A DNA stretch of 64,000 nt from Actinoplanes auranticolor (GCF_018332655.1 NZ_BOQL01000006.1:62001-126000); one strand, 5' to 3'. Shown: positions 33,034-42,524, numbered from the stretch's first letter. Notes: generated by a model not told the origin, from the letters alone. Numbers and translations: made by a program.

Positions 33034-33870
33034 ATGGACATCTACCACGAGGAACACGGCAGCGCGCAAGGCCGTCCGGTGCTGCTGATCCACGGCGCGC
33101 TCTCCGGTATCGGCACCTCGTTCGGCGCGATCCTGCCGCTGCTGGCCCGGACCCGCCGGGTCATCGCGGTCGAGCTGCAGGCCCACGGCCGGACCCCGGA
33201 CATCGACCGCCCGTTCACGGTGGAGGACTTCGCCGCCGACGTGGTCGAGCTGCTCGACCGGCTGGGTATCGCCACCGCCGACGTCTTCGGCTGGAGCATG
33301 GGCGCGGCGGTGGCGCTGCGCCTGGGCACCGACCACGCCGGGCGCGTCGGCCGGCTGGTCCTGGCCTCGGTCAGCTTCGACGACGCCGGCCTGCATCCCG
33401 GCCTGCTGGACGGCATCCAGGACCTGCGTCCCGAGCACCTGTACGGCTCGGAGCTGCACGACGAGTACCTGCGGACCGCGCCGGACCCGGCGGGCTTCGC
33501 CACCCTGGTCACCAAGATGAAGGTGCTGGACGCGAACCTGCCCCGGTGGACCGCCGCGCAGATCCGGGCGCTGGCCGCCCCGGTCCTGCTGGTGCTGGGG
33601 GACTCGGACATCGTGCGCCCGGAGCACGCGGTGGAGATGTTCCGGCTGCTCGGCGGCGGCGTCGCCGGCGACCTGACCGGACTGCCGGCCTGCCGGCTGG
33701 CGGTGCTGCCGGGCACCACCCACACCGGCGTCCCGCAGCGCGCCGAGTGGCTGGCCGCGATGATCGACGAGTTCCTCGACGAGGGGGTACCGGCCCGGGC
33801 CGCGCCCCGGCTGCCTGACCGGGCGCGCGACCGCGGGCCTGCCTCGGTCAGCGGCGGAAAGGCCCGGTGA
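33034..33870 (+). CDS. Alpha/beta hydrolase
   Basis: 278 residues, ATG preceded by GTGGGGG. Complete catalytic set: oxyanion region LLIHGALSG (17-25), nucleophile Ser88 in FGWSMGAAV, acid in LVLGDSDIVRPEH and His in LPGTTHTGV. No signal peptide, so cytoplasmic; esterase or C-C hydrolase type, substrate unknown. The C-terminal 25 residues are basic, rich in Arg/Pro, and encoded partly within a 23-bp overlap with the converging PhoX-like gene. Divergent from the BTAD regulator and preceded by its putative element. Confidence 0.88.
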   Translation: MDIYHEEHGSAQGRPVLLIHGALSGIGTSFGAILPLLARTRRVIAVELQAHGRTPDIDRPFTVEDFAADVVELLDRLGIATADVFGWSMGAAVALRLGTDHAGRVGRLVLASVSFDDAGLHPGLLDGIQDLRPEHLYGSELHDEYLRTAPDPAGFATLVTKMKVLDANLPRWTAAQIRALAAPVLLVLGDSDIVRPEHAVEMFRLLGGGVAGDLTGLPACRLAVLPGTTHTGVPQRAEWLAAMIDEFLDEGVPARAAPRLPDRARDRGPASVSGGKAR

Positions 33871-35008
33871 CGCAGTAGGTGATACCGCCGGACGACGATC
33901 CGCTGGTGCCGCGCTGGGAGGAGAAGTAGAGGCGGTCGCCGGCCGGGGTGAAGGCCGGGCCGGTGATCTCGGAGCCGCCCTGGCCGGTGATCCGCAGGAA
34001 CGGGGAGACCTTGTCGTCCGGGGTGATCAGGCAGATGTCCATGCTGCCGCCGTCCTCGGCGACGTACAGGTCACCGGCGGTGGTGCCGGTGATGTTGTCC
34101 ACCCCGGACAGTGGCGCGGTGCCGGGACTGACCAGGTTGTCGTCGTACGCGAGCTCGTAGGTGCCGGACGCGAGGTTCACCTGCCAGACGCGGTTGTCGC
34201 CCTTGGTGGTGAACCAGACGGTGTCGTCGGCGTAGTGGCAGCCCTCGCCGCCGTTGAAGGTCTTGGCCCCGGACACCTGGTAGCGGGTGGCGGTGGGGGA
34301 GCCGTCCGGGTCCGGCACGGTCGCCCAGGTGAAGCTGCCCGAGGTAGTGGTGCCGGCCCGGAAGACCTGCAGGGTGCCGGCGGACAAGTCACCCCAGGCC
34401 GCCGGGACGAAGCGGTAGAACTTGCCGTCGCTCTCGTCCTCGGTGAGGTAGACGACCCGGCGTACCGGATCGGCCGCCGCGGCCTCGTGCTTGAACCGGC
34501 CCAGGGCCGGGCGGAAGACGGCCGTGCCGCCCAGGGGATACGTCTCGAAGACCCGGCCCAGGCTCACCTCCTCGCAGGATAGCCAGGTGTTCCACGGCGT
34601 CCTGCCGCCCGCGCAGTTCTGGTTGGTGCCGGACAGGATCCGCGAGGCGCCGACGATCGCCCCGGCGGAGTTGAACAGGATCCGTGAGGCGCCGCCGCCG
34701 GAGGAGGAGCTGACCTCGGAATTGGAGACGTAGACCCAGCCGGTGCCGTTGGCGATGACCGCGCCGCCGTCCGGGGCGTCGTGCCAGACGTAGGACGTGC
34801 CGCTGACGACCTGCCGGGACCGGGCCACGATCGTACTGGTGAAGCCGGCCGGCAGCTGGATGCCGCGCGCGTCGGCGGCCTGCAGCGGTCCGTACGGCCC
34901 GGTGGCGTTCTGTGCCGGTGCGCCGTACGCCGCGGACCACGCGGTGAAGGGCAGCGCCACCGCCCCCGCACCGACCACTGTCGCTCGCAGCATCGTTCGC
35001 CGATCCAT
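33848..35008 (-). CDS. PhoX-like (DUF839) secreted phosphatase
   Basis: 386 residues. Tat signal MDRRTMLRATVVGAGAVALP with the RR motif at 3-4. The family signature is present: TPWNTWLSCEE (about 130-140), LGRFKHEAAAADPVRRVVYLTEDESDGKFYRF (about 165-196) and the late GDLYVAEDGGSMDI...VSPFLRI. PhoX enzymes are Ca/Fe-dependent alkaline phosphatases; here the chain is shorter than typical PhoX, so the exact activity is uncertain. Monocistronic; no PHO box was recognised upstream. Its 3' end overlaps the converging hydrolase gene. Confidence 0.85.
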   Translation of the reverse strand: MDRRTMLRATVVGAGAVALPFTAWSAAYGAPAQNATGPYGPLQAADARGIQLPAGFTSTIVARSRQVVSGTSYVWHDAPDGGAVIANGTGWVYVSNSEVSSSSGGGASRILFNSAGAIVGASRILSGTNQNCAGGRTPWNTWLSCEEVSLGRVFETYPLGGTAVFRPALGRFKHEAAAADPVRRVVYLTEDESDGKFYRFVPAAWGDLSAGTLQVFRAGTTTSGSFTWATVPDPDGSPTATRYQVSGAKTFNGGEGCHYADDTVWFTTKGDNRVWQVNLASGTYELAYDDNLVSPGTAPLSGVDNITGTTAGDLYVAEDGGSMDICLITPDDKVSPFLRITGQGGSEITGPAFTPAGDRLYFSSQRGTSGSSSGGITYCVTGPFRR

Positions 35009-35107
35009 GGAACCTCCTCGATGGGTTCCTGGCAGCCTGCGGGCGGTGCGTTGCCGGTCACGGTGCGTCGCGTGAACCCGCGGTGGATTCTGGACCGCGA
35101 CTTGGGC

Positions 35108-35860
35108 TCAGCTGAACCGGGCGACCGCCCGCAGCGGCGCGTGGCGCATCACGAAGCCCATCGGCACCCACGGCCAGGCCGGCACCTTGGCCTGCGGGCG
35201 CTCGCGTTCGATGGCCCGCACCATGGCCCGGACGCCCTGCTCGGTGGAGACCATCATCGGCTTGGGCTTCGCCGCGGGGTTGGCCTCCGAGACGATGTAG
35301 CCGGGAAAGACCGTGGTGACCTTGACCGCGGTGCCCAGCAGGTCGGCGCGGATGCCCTCGGCGAGCGCGGCCACGCCGGCCTTGGTGGCGGCGTAGGTGG
35401 TCATGCCCCGGGGCAGGCCCCGCATCGCGCTCATCGAGGAGATCACCACGAGGTGGCCGTGCCCCTGGTCGCGGAAGATCTGCACGGCCGCCTCGCACTG
35501 CGCCAGCGCGGCGACGAAGTTGGTCTGCGCACTGTGCAGGTTGGTGTCGAAGCCGCCGGTGCCGATCGCCCGGCCCTTGCCGCCACCGGCGTTGACGATC
35601 ACCCGGTCCAGGGTGCCGAACTCGGCGCGGACGGCGTCGAACACCTCGAACACCCGGGCGTGCTCGGTGACGTCGAGCTGCCGTACCGTGACCGTGATGC
35701 CGGGATGGGCGGCCACCAGCTCCTCCCGCAGGGCCTGCAGCCGGTCCAGTCGGCGCGCGCAGAGCGCGAGATCGCGGCCCCGCGCGGCGAAGTCGCGGGC
35801 CATCTGCTCGCCCAGCCCCGCACTCGCCCCGGTGATCAGGATGTTCTTCCGCACGCCCAC
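35108..35860 (-). CDS. Short-chain dehydrogenase/reductase
   Basis: 250 residues from a GTG start. Rossmann motif ITGASAGLGEQMA (about 9-21), LDVTEHARVF, NAGGGKG, catalytic Ser in VVISSMSAMRG and YxxxK in TTYAATKAG (about 156-164). Cytoplasmic NADP(H)-type oxidoreductase; the C-terminal PAWPWVPMGFVMRHAPL is hydrophobic and may touch the membrane or a lipid substrate. Substrate unknown. Stands alone, 99 bp from the PhoX-like gene. Confidence 0.88.
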   Translation of the reverse strand: MGVRKNILITGASAGLGEQMARDFAARGRDLALCARRLDRLQALREELVAAHPGITVTVRQLDVTEHARVFEVFDAVRAEFGTLDRVIVNAGGGKGRAIGTGGFDTNLHSAQTNFVAALAQCEAAVQIFRDQGHGHLVVISSMSAMRGLPRGMTTYAATKAGVAALAEGIRADLLGTAVKVTTVFPGYIVSEANPAAKPKPMMVSTEQGVRAMVRAIERERPQAKVPAWPWVPMGFVMRHAPLRAVARFS

Positions 35861-36184
35861 GCGCCCGACCTCTCCTCGCCCTGGGCCCAGTCTCCAGCCT
35901 GCCGGTTCCGCGCCCGTGACCGGGGCCGACGGCCGATCGAGCAGGGGTGTGTCGCGGCTGTTCAGCGCCGAGCGCCGCGCCGGATCCCGGCCGGCCCGAT
36001 CCGGCGCGGCCCGACCCGAACCAGGCCGGCCGGAACCGGCCCGGTCCGGACCGGGCTGGTCCCGGCCGGATCGATCCTGGCCGAGCTGATCCAGAGCGGA
36101 CTGCTCCGGGCCTGGCCGCGGCGCCGGCCGTGCTGCTGCCGGCGACTCAGCGGCTGGCCGGTGCGGTATCGGCTGGCCGGCGGT
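35861..36184. other. 324-bp intergenic region, low complexity
   Basis: Lies between the start of the SDR gene and the stop of the diguanylate cyclase gene. About 35960-36130 is a degenerate run of CCGG/GGCC-containing words (CCGGCC, CCGGAC, CCCGGCC). The right end holds partial copies of the cyclase 3' end (see 36147-36199). The promoter of the SDR gene must lie at the left end; no clear elements were recognised. No gene seen. Confidence 0.6.
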
Positions 36185-36199
36185 TCAGCGGCTGGCCGG
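36147..36199 (-). repeat. Reduplicated 3' end of the diguanylate cyclase gene
   Basis: TCAGCGGCTGGCCGG at 36185-36199 encodes the last codons and stop (PASR, TGA) of the cyclase gene. The same 15 bp recur at 36147-36161, and the 11-bp core CGGCTGGCCGG again at 36170-36180. This looks like local tandem duplication of the gene end, leaving spare copies of the stop codon context downstream. Confidence 0.6.
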
Positions 36200-37663
36200 G
36201 GCCGCGTCGTCGCGGTGCGGCCGGGCGTCGCGGCCGCGGGCGGCCTTGCCGGCGTACATGGCCGCGTCGGCCAGCCCGATCAGCACGTCCCGGTCGACCG
36301 TGCGGCCGGGCCCGGCCTGCGCCATGCCGGTGGTCACGCCGACCGAGACCACGCCGGCCGCCAGCGGGAACGGCGCCCGGACGGCCTCGGTGATGCGGGC
36401 GGTGAGCTCGGCCGACTCCGGGCCCAGCGCACCCCGGCACAGGATCAGGAACTCGTCGCCGCCCAGGCGCCCGACCAGGTCCTCCCGGCGGACCGCGGCG
36501 GTCAGCCGGGACGCCACCGCTCGCAGGACCGCGTCGCCGGCCGGGTGCCCGTACCGGTCGTTGACGGGTTTGAAGCCGTCGAGGTCGCAGAGCAGGATCG
36601 TCACCTCGTCCAGGGTGCCCCGGTCCACCTCGGCGAGCGCCCGGTCGATCTCGGCCGCGATGTGCCGGCGGTTGTACAGGCCGGTCAGCTCGTCGTGGGT
36701 CGCGTGGTACGCCAGCGTCTGCTCGGCGCGGTCACGCTGGCCGGACAGGTGCCGGATGCGCAGCAGCACCAGCGGTACGACCAGCAGCGTCCCGACCGGC
36801 AGCAGCAGACTCGCCGACTCGGTGCCGCGCAGCACCTGCACCGCCGCGATCAGCGGATTGGCGCTCAGCGCGGCCGCGAGCCAGCCCAGCCGCTGGCGCC
36901 CGGCACCCGGTCCGGCGCCCACCGGCAGGGTGATCGCCGGCGCGTCCGGATGCAGCGGCGCCGCCGCGATCGTCAGGTACGCCACCATCATCAGCCCGGT
37001 GCTCCACACGGTGCCCGAGCCGCTGGCCAGCGTGCCCGTGGCCGTGGCGGCCAGCGTGACGACGCCGGTGACGAGCAGATATCCCAGGGTGCCGCGGCCC
37101 GGCCGGGCCATCATGCCGATCCGCACGACACAGCCGATGACGCCGCACAGCACCAGCAGGTCGGCCAGCAGCAGCACCTGGCCGAAAGGCTGGGCCGCCG
37201 CGGGCAGGTGCGGCTGGATGACCCACTCCCACAGCGGTCCGCCCGCGCACAGCCCGAACAGGGTCGCGTCGATGATGCCGCCCGGGTCGGCGCTGGCCCG
37301 CCGGCGCACTGCCGCGGCCACGCCGACCAGGAAGAACATGTGGGCGGTGGACTGGGTCAGATCGAGCGCCGAGCCCTGCGCCCGGCCCAGGTGCGGTTCG
37401 TTGACCCAGCCGGGGAAGATCAGCTGACCGGCGAAGAGCAGGCCCAGGCCGACGACGGCGAGCAGCCACGGCCGGCGGTCCGGCAGGTGCCCGCTGGCCA
37501 GCGCCGCGAGGAGAGTGACGATCGGCAGCACCGAGACGAGGGTGTACACCGCCGGGCGCCACTCCGGCCCGGCCAGGGCGTACGCCGCTCCGGCGCCCAC
37601 CACGGCGGCCGCGGTCGCGGCGTGCACGGGCCACGCCGGTGCTGTGGCTCGCGGCCAGCGCAT
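36185..37663 (-). CDS. Membrane diguanylate cyclase (GGDEF)
   Basis: 492 residues from ATG 37661-37663 with an AAGGAGG site; the frame extends to 37795. About eight to nine membrane helices (residues 10-300), then a GGDEF domain (about 320-480): HDELTGLYNRRH, LLCDLDGFKPVNDRYGHPAGD, and the active-site GGDEF in GRLGGDEFLILC. The RxxD inhibitory site (RRED) lies five residues before GGDEF, so product inhibition by c-di-GMP is expected. No EAL domain. It makes c-di-GMP in response to a membrane-sensed signal. Confidence 0.93.
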   Translation of the reverse strand: MRWPRATAPAWPVHAATAAAVVGAGAAYALAGPEWRPAVYTLVSVLPIVTLLAALASGHLPDRRPWLLAVVGLGLLFAGQLIFPGWVNEPHLGRAQGSALDLTQSTAHMFFLVGVAAAVRRRASADPGGIIDATLFGLCAGGPLWEWVIQPHLPAAAQPFGQVLLLADLLVLCGVIGCVVRIGMMARPGRGTLGYLLVTGVVTLAATATGTLASGSGTVWSTGLMMVAYLTIAAAPLHPDAPAITLPVGAGPGAGRQRLGWLAAALSANPLIAAVQVLRGTESASLLLPVGTLLVVPLVLLRIRHLSGQRDRAEQTLAYHATHDELTGLYNRRHIAAEIDRALAEVDRGTLDEVTILLCDLDGFKPVNDRYGHPAGDAVLRAVASRLTAAVRREDLVGRLGGDEFLILCRGALGPESAELTARITEAVRAPFPLAAGVVSVGVTTGMAQAGPGRTVDRDVLIGLADAAMYAGKAARGRDARPHRDDAAPASR

Positions 37664-37867
37664 CGGCAGGTCCTCCTTCTCGATGTGTCGCCAACCCCAT
37701 CGGTCTCGCGCATGCGGATCTGAGCAGAACATGTCACCCGGGGTGAGCGATACCCTGCGCGGGCGGATCCGGACGAAGAGTCTTACTCCGGGCACCCCTT
37801 CGGCCGATCACGGTCGGCTTCGCGTCGATCGCTGTCGCCGCCGGTCGGGATGCGTGAGGCTTCCGGT

Positions 37868-39313
37868 ATGGCTGATCCTCTGCTGGACCGCGACGCGGCG
37901 ACCGCGGCGCTCGCCCGGGTCTCCGCGGCCGCCGGGCCCTACCTGGACTCCCTGGCCGCACGGCCGGTGCACGACCCCGCCGCCGCGAAGCTGCTCGCCG
38001 GCCTGGCCGGTCCGCTGCCGGAGCACGGCGACGGCACCGCCGCGGCCGTCGAGCGGCTCCTCGAGATCGGCACGGCCACCGCCACGGCGTCGTCCGGGCC
38101 GCGGTTCTTCCACTTCGTCACCGGCGGCACCACCCCGGCCGCGCTGGCCGCGGACTGGACCGCCGCCCTGCTCGACCAGAACGCGTTCGCCCGGGTGTCG
38201 TCGCCCTTCGCGCACGAGGTGGAGACCGTCGTGCTGGACTGGCTGCGGCAGCTGTTCGGGCTCGGAGCCGGCTGGGGCGGCGCGCTGGTCGGCAGCGCGA
38301 CCTTCGCCAACTTCACCTCGCTGGGCTGCGCCACCCAGTGGTGGGGTGAGCGGCAGGGCGCCGACACCGTCCGCGACGGGCTCTCCGGCCTGCCGCGGAT
38401 GCCGGTGCTCTCCGGCGGCTACGTGCACGCCTCCGCCCGCAAGGCGCTGCAGATGCTCGGCCACGGCCGGGACACGGTCGAGGTCTTCGCCCGGGACGAC
38501 GTGGGCCGGGCCGACCTCGACGGCATCGAGCAGCGACTGGCCGGGCTCGGCGGTGCCCCGGCGGTGCTCATCGCCAACGCCGGGGAGGTCAACGCCGGCG
38601 ACTTCGACCCGGTGGACGCGCTGGCCGGCCTGGCCGAGCGGTACGGCGCCTGGCTGCACGTCGACGGCGCGTTCGGGCTGTTCGCCGCCCTGTCGCCGCG
38701 CACCGAGCACCTCATGCGGGGGATCGACCGGGCCCACTCCATCGCCGCCGACGGGCACAAGTGGCTCAACGTGCCGTACGAGAGCGGGTTCGCGCTGATC
38801 CGGGAACCGCAGCGGCTCGGCACCGCGTTCGGGATGCCGGGGGCCGCGTACCTGCCCGGGCCGCAGGACCCGGGCGGCGGCTACGGCCTCTACGGTCCCG
38901 AGTCGTCGCGGCGGGCGCGGTCGCTGCCGATCTGGGCGACGCTGGCCGCGTACGGGCGGCAGGGCCACCGCGCCATGGTGGAGCGCCACCTGGACCTGGC
39001 CCAGCACCTGGCCCGGCGGGTCGACGAGGCGCCCGAGCTGGAGCGCCTCGCCGACGTGCCCCTGTGCATCGTGTGCTTCCGGGTCGCCCGCCCCGGCCTG
39101 GCGGAGGCGGACCTGGACCGGTGGAACCGGGCCGTCGGCGAGGCCCTGATCGCCGACGGCCGGGTCTTCTGCGGCACCACCGTCTACGGCGGCCGGGTGG
39201 CGCTGCGTCCGGCGATCGTCAACTGGCGCACCACCCCGGCCGACATCGACCTGTTCGTCGACGTGGTCCGGGAGCTGGCCGCCCGTACCGGGCCGGACGT
39301 GACTTCCCCCTAA
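37868..39313 (+). CDS. PLP-dependent decarboxylase (group II)
   Basis: 481 residues from ATG 37868 (MADPLLDRDAATAALARV); an upstream ATG at 37850 is possible. Group II amino-acid decarboxylase fold: GPRFFHFVTGGTTPAALAADW, GALVGSATFANFTSLGCA, the Asp-containing WLHVDGAFGLFAA, and the Schiff-base Lys298 in SIAADGHKWLNVPYE. Related to glutamate, aromatic-amino-acid and diaminobutyrate decarboxylases; the substrate cannot be told. Its stop overlaps the stop of the converging carboxypeptidase pseudogene. Confidence 0.88.
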   Translation: MADPLLDRDAATAALARVSAAAGPYLDSLAARPVHDPAAAKLLAGLAGPLPEHGDGTAAAVERLLEIGTATATASSGPRFFHFVTGGTTPAALAADWTAALLDQNAFARVSSPFAHEVETVVLDWLRQLFGLGAGWGGALVGSATFANFTSLGCATQWWGERQGADTVRDGLSGLPRMPVLSGGYVHASARKALQMLGHGRDTVEVFARDDVGRADLDGIEQRLAGLGGAPAVLIANAGEVNAGDFDPVDALAGLAERYGAWLHVDGAFGLFAALSPRTEHLMRGIDRAHSIAADGHKWLNVPYESGFALIREPQRLGTAFGMPGAAYLPGPQDPGGGYGLYGPESSRRARSLPIWATLAAYGRQGHRAMVERHLDLAQHLARRVDEAPELERLADVPLCIVCFRVARPGLAEADLDRWNRAVGEALIADGRVFCGTTVYGGRVALRPAIVNWRTTPADIDLFVDVVRELAARTGPDVTSP

Positions 39314-40364
39314 CGCGTGGCTGCGGTGCTGTCGCGGGCGATGCGGACCAGTTCCAGCAGGCCGTCCGCGTACTCCTGGGATTCGGCGTGGGCTTCGGTG
39401 AACGGGGGCTGGAAGCCCACGCCCTCCCACTGCCGGGTCTCCTCGTTCCAGATGTCGTTGCCGACCTCGAAGTTCCAGGCCACGATGCCCAGTTCGTAGT
39501 AGAGCTGGTCGGCCGAGTTGCCCGCCGCCGAGTACAGGACGTCGGCGACCGGGCCGGTGTACGCGGGCCAGGTCACCGTGCCGCGTTCGGCGGAGATGGC
39601 CCCGACGATGCGGCGGGCGCTGTCCAGGAAGTACTTCGACTCGTCGATCGACGGGCGGGGGAGCGTGACCCGGCCCTCGGCCTCAGGCAGTTCGGGCTGC
39701 CGCCCACGTAACCGTCGAAGTAGGAGCCCACCGTGTAGTTGCGGTTGATGTCGACACCCCACGAGTTGCGCAGGGCGGGGTCGCGGGCCGCGCCCGTGCA
39801 GTGGTTGACCAGGTTCTTACGCTGGAAGTTGAAGTCGTTGCCGCCGGCGTCGGTGGCCAGTGACACGGTCAGCACCCGGTCCCGGTACGTCGCCCCGAGC
39901 GGCCTGTTCGCCCGTCCGGGATCGACCGTGCGCACCTGCACGCCGTTCATGGCCTGGTCGCCGAACTTGACCGACTCAACCACGACCGCCGCCGCGGCCG
40001 GGTCACCGAGGTACGCCGCGGCCGTGCGCCGGTAGCCCTGGGTGCGGCGCGGCAGGTCGATCACGTCGACCAGGTCGTCGTACTGCCGGCCCAGCCGCTG
40101 GATCCGCGCCCGGATGTCCGTGGGCGTCAGGTACGCGTCGATGAAGTCCTTCTGGTATCCCGTCGGCCGCGGCGGCGGGGTCGCGTTCGGCCAGGCCGTC
40201 GGCGTGATCGCACGGGACTGGCCGCCGAGGCTGGAGGTGGCGCTGACCTTGACCGGCTTCGCGGGCAGCCGCTGCGGGACCTCCACGTGGTACTGGTACT
40301 CGCCGGCATCCTCGAAGCGGTAGAGCGGGTAGCTGCCGGTGGACGCCCAGACCAGTCCATCCAT
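39310..40364 (-). pseudogene. Decayed M14 zinc carboxypeptidase
   Basis: Two frames are needed to read this gene. The first (40364 to about 39690) covers NFQRKNLVNHC, SWGVDINRNYTVGSYFDGYVGGSPNC; the second (about 39690 to 39310) continues LPEAEGRVTLPRPSIDESKYF, TGPVADVLYSAAGNSADQLYYE and the catalytic Glu in VAWNFEVGNDIW. Missing are the signal peptide and the HxxE zinc motif region (5' truncation right behind the SDR stop, 9 bp away) and an internal stretch that holds the third zinc His (after SEPEA), where the frame also shifts. It was probably a secreted peptidase that can no longer bind zinc. There is no sign of a mobile element at either break. Confidence 0.8.
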
Positions 40365-40373
40365 CGATCTGTG

Positions 40374-41225
40374 TCAACTGCCGGCGGCGCGCTCCCGGAA
40401 GTGGTCGCGGGCGCTGGCCGGGCGGCTCCCGTCCAGGTCGGTGAAGCCGTACTCCTCGGCGAGCTCGGCCGCCACCAGGCACCGCCCGGTGTGGCGGGCC
40501 ACCGCGGGATCGCCGGCCAGGGCCACCACCGCGCGCCCGACGAACTCCGGCGACTCCGAGTTGGACAGGTCCATGAACTCGGCCGCGTTCATGACGCCCT
40601 CGGTGCGGACCAGGCCGGGATAGAGGCTCACGGCGGTGACCTGCCGCGGCCGCAGCTGCTCGGCCATCACCGCGATCATGCGGTCGTCCGCGGCCTTGGC
40701 CACGCTGTACGCCACCTGGTCCTCGCCGCTGAGGTAGCTGCCGGGGAAGAAGGACACCGTGACGACCAGGGCGCCCGGGCGCAGCACCGGCACGGCCAGC
40801 ACGGTGGTGGCGTAGTGGGCGCGGACGCCGCCGGTGAACATGTCGTCCCAGACCGACAGCGGCTGCTCCCAGAACGCGCCCTCCATGTCGGTGTGCCTGC
40901 CCTCGTGGTACGGCCGGTAGCCGGCCCAGACGTTGTTGACCAGCAGGTCGAGGCCGCCGCTGCGGTCCCGGATGGCGTCGATCACGGCCGCGACCCGGCT
41001 GTCGTCGGTGTGGTCGCACACCATCGGGACGCCCCGGCCCCCGGCGGCCGTGACCTCCCGCGCGGTCTGCTCGACACTGCCCCCGACGCGGGGGTAGGTG
41101 ATGCTGCCGTCGGTCGACCGGCCGGTGACGTACACGGTGTGGCCGGCCGCGCCGAGGGCCAGCGCGATGCCCTTGCCGACCCCGCGGCTGGCCCCGGTCA
41201 CCAACGCGATGCGCTCATCAGTCAT
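40374..41225 (-). CDS. Short-chain dehydrogenase (DHRS1-like)
   Basis: 283 residues. Rossmann motif VTGASRGVGKGIALAL (about 9-24), DHTDDSRV, NNVWAGY, Ser in VVTVSFFPGSYLSG and YxxxK in VAYSVAKAADD. The long loop after NNVWAGYRP and the late LYPGLVRTEGVM segment match the DHRS1 group. Substrate unknown. Located directly in front of the truncated peptidase; the peptidase ATG lies 9 bp past its stop, so the deletion joined them. Confidence 0.87.
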   Translation of the reverse strand: MTDERIALVTGASRGVGKGIALALGAAGHTVYVTGRSTDGSITYPRVGGSVEQTAREVTAAGGRGVPMVCDHTDDSRVAAVIDAIRDRSGGLDLLVNNVWAGYRPYHEGRHTDMEGAFWEQPLSVWDDMFTGGVRAHYATTVLAVPVLRPGALVVTVSFFPGSYLSGEDQVAYSVAKAADDRMIAVMAEQLRPRQVTAVSLYPGLVRTEGVMNAAEFMDLSNSESPEFVGRAVVALAGDPAVARHTGRCLVAAELAEEYGFTDLDGSRPASARDHFRERAAGS

Positions 41226-41261
41226 GCCGGGATCCTGCCGCAGGGGTACGACAAGAACGCG

Positions 41262-42524
41262 CTATCCGACGGGCTCGGGGACAGCCGGCCGGGTGCCGCT
41301 GCGCAGGCGCAGGAAGAGCCCGGCCGAGGCGAGCAGGACCACCGCGCTGACGGCGTAGCCGGCCTCGATGCCGTTGCGGGTGGCCTGCCAGCCGATCACC
41401 GGGATGACCACCGCGCCCACCGCCTGCATCAGCAGCGACTGCACGGACAGCACCGTGGCGCGCTCGCCCGGCTCGACCCGCTCGTGCAGCAGGTGGGCCT
41501 GCGCCGGGAAGGCGGCACCGAGCCCGATGAAGAGCAGGCAGTACGCGATCCCGGCCAGCACCATGGCCACGGTCCCGGACAGCATCGCGCAGCCCGCCAG
41601 CCCGGCCAGAGCCAGCGCCGACACGGTCCAGCCGGCCGTCGCAGCCCGGGCGTGCGAGGCGAAGCGGCGTACCGTCCACGCGGCGAGCATCCCGCCGACC
41701 GCGTCCGCGCCGAAGCCGGCCGCCGCGACCACCGCGTAGGTGGCGGCGGCCCGGGGGCCGGTGGAGAGGCCGGCCAGCCAGGCCGGCGTGAGCAGCTCGA
41801 TCGTGCCCAGCGCGACACCCGCTCCGCCCGCGGCCAGCATGACCCGGGTCAGCGCGCGGTCGCGGCCGGCCACCCGCAGCCCGGCGGCCACGGTGGCGGG
41901 CACGCCGCGCAGCACGGCACCGATCGCCGGGCGCGGGTGGGGCGGCTCGGGCAGCCCGGCCGTGAGCACCGCCCGCAGCACCTCCACCGCGGCTGCCATC
42001 AGCACCGGCACGGCCAGCGCCGGCAGCGGGCCGACATCGCCCACGACCAGGGGCAGAAGCCCGCCGACGAGAGTGCCGGCACCCAGCGACAGCGAGGCGG
42101 CGACCTCGCCGCGGGCCAGGCCGGCGGTCAGGTCGGTGTCGCGTCCCTGATCGGCGTGGACGGTGTCGACGTACCACGCCTCGAGCGGGCCGGTGGACAG
42201 GGCCCGGGCGGCGCCGCGCAGCACGGCGGAGGCCACGAACAGGGCGACCGTGGCGGCCAGGCCCAGCAGCAGCAGGCCGGCGGCGCCCGCGACGGCCGAG
42301 GCGATCAGCACCGGCCGGCGCCCGAGCACGTCGGCCAGCCCGCCGGTGGGCAGCTCCAGCACGGCGATGGTGAGGCCGTAGACGACGCCGACGACCGCGA
42401 TCACCGGCACCGTCAGGCCGCGGTCGAGCATGAGCAGGACCAGCGGGACCAGGTAGAGCCCGGCCGGCAACCAGAGCAGGGCGTTCAGCAACGCGTAGCG
42501 GCGCGCGGCCGCGACGCCGGTCAT
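41262..42524 (-). CDS. MFS transporter
   Basis: 420 residues, about 12 membrane segments, with the TM2-3 loop GGLADVLGRRPVLIAS of the major facilitator superfamily. Related to actinomycete drug or metabolite exporters. Overlaps the ArsR-type regulator gene by 4 bp (ATGA) and so is translated from the same messenger; the regulator probably represses the pair through the operator upstream of 43108. Confidence 0.87.
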   Translation of the reverse strand: MTGVAAARRYALLNALLWLPAGLYLVPLVLLMLDRGLTVPVIAVVGVVYGLTIAVLELPTGGLADVLGRRPVLIASAVAGAAGLLLLGLAATVALFVASAVLRGAARALSTGPLEAWYVDTVHADQGRDTDLTAGLARGEVAASLSLGAGTLVGGLLPLVVGDVGPLPALAVPVLMAAAVEVLRAVLTAGLPEPPHPRPAIGAVLRGVPATVAAGLRVAGRDRALTRVMLAAGGAGVALGTIELLTPAWLAGLSTGPRAAATYAVVAAAGFGADAVGGMLAAWTVRRFASHARAATAGWTVSALALAGLAGCAMLSGTVAMVLAGIAYCLLFIGLGAAFPAQAHLLHERVEPGERATVLSVQSLLMQAVGAVVIPVIGWQATRNGIEAGYAVSAVVLLASAGLFLRLRSGTRPAVPEPVG

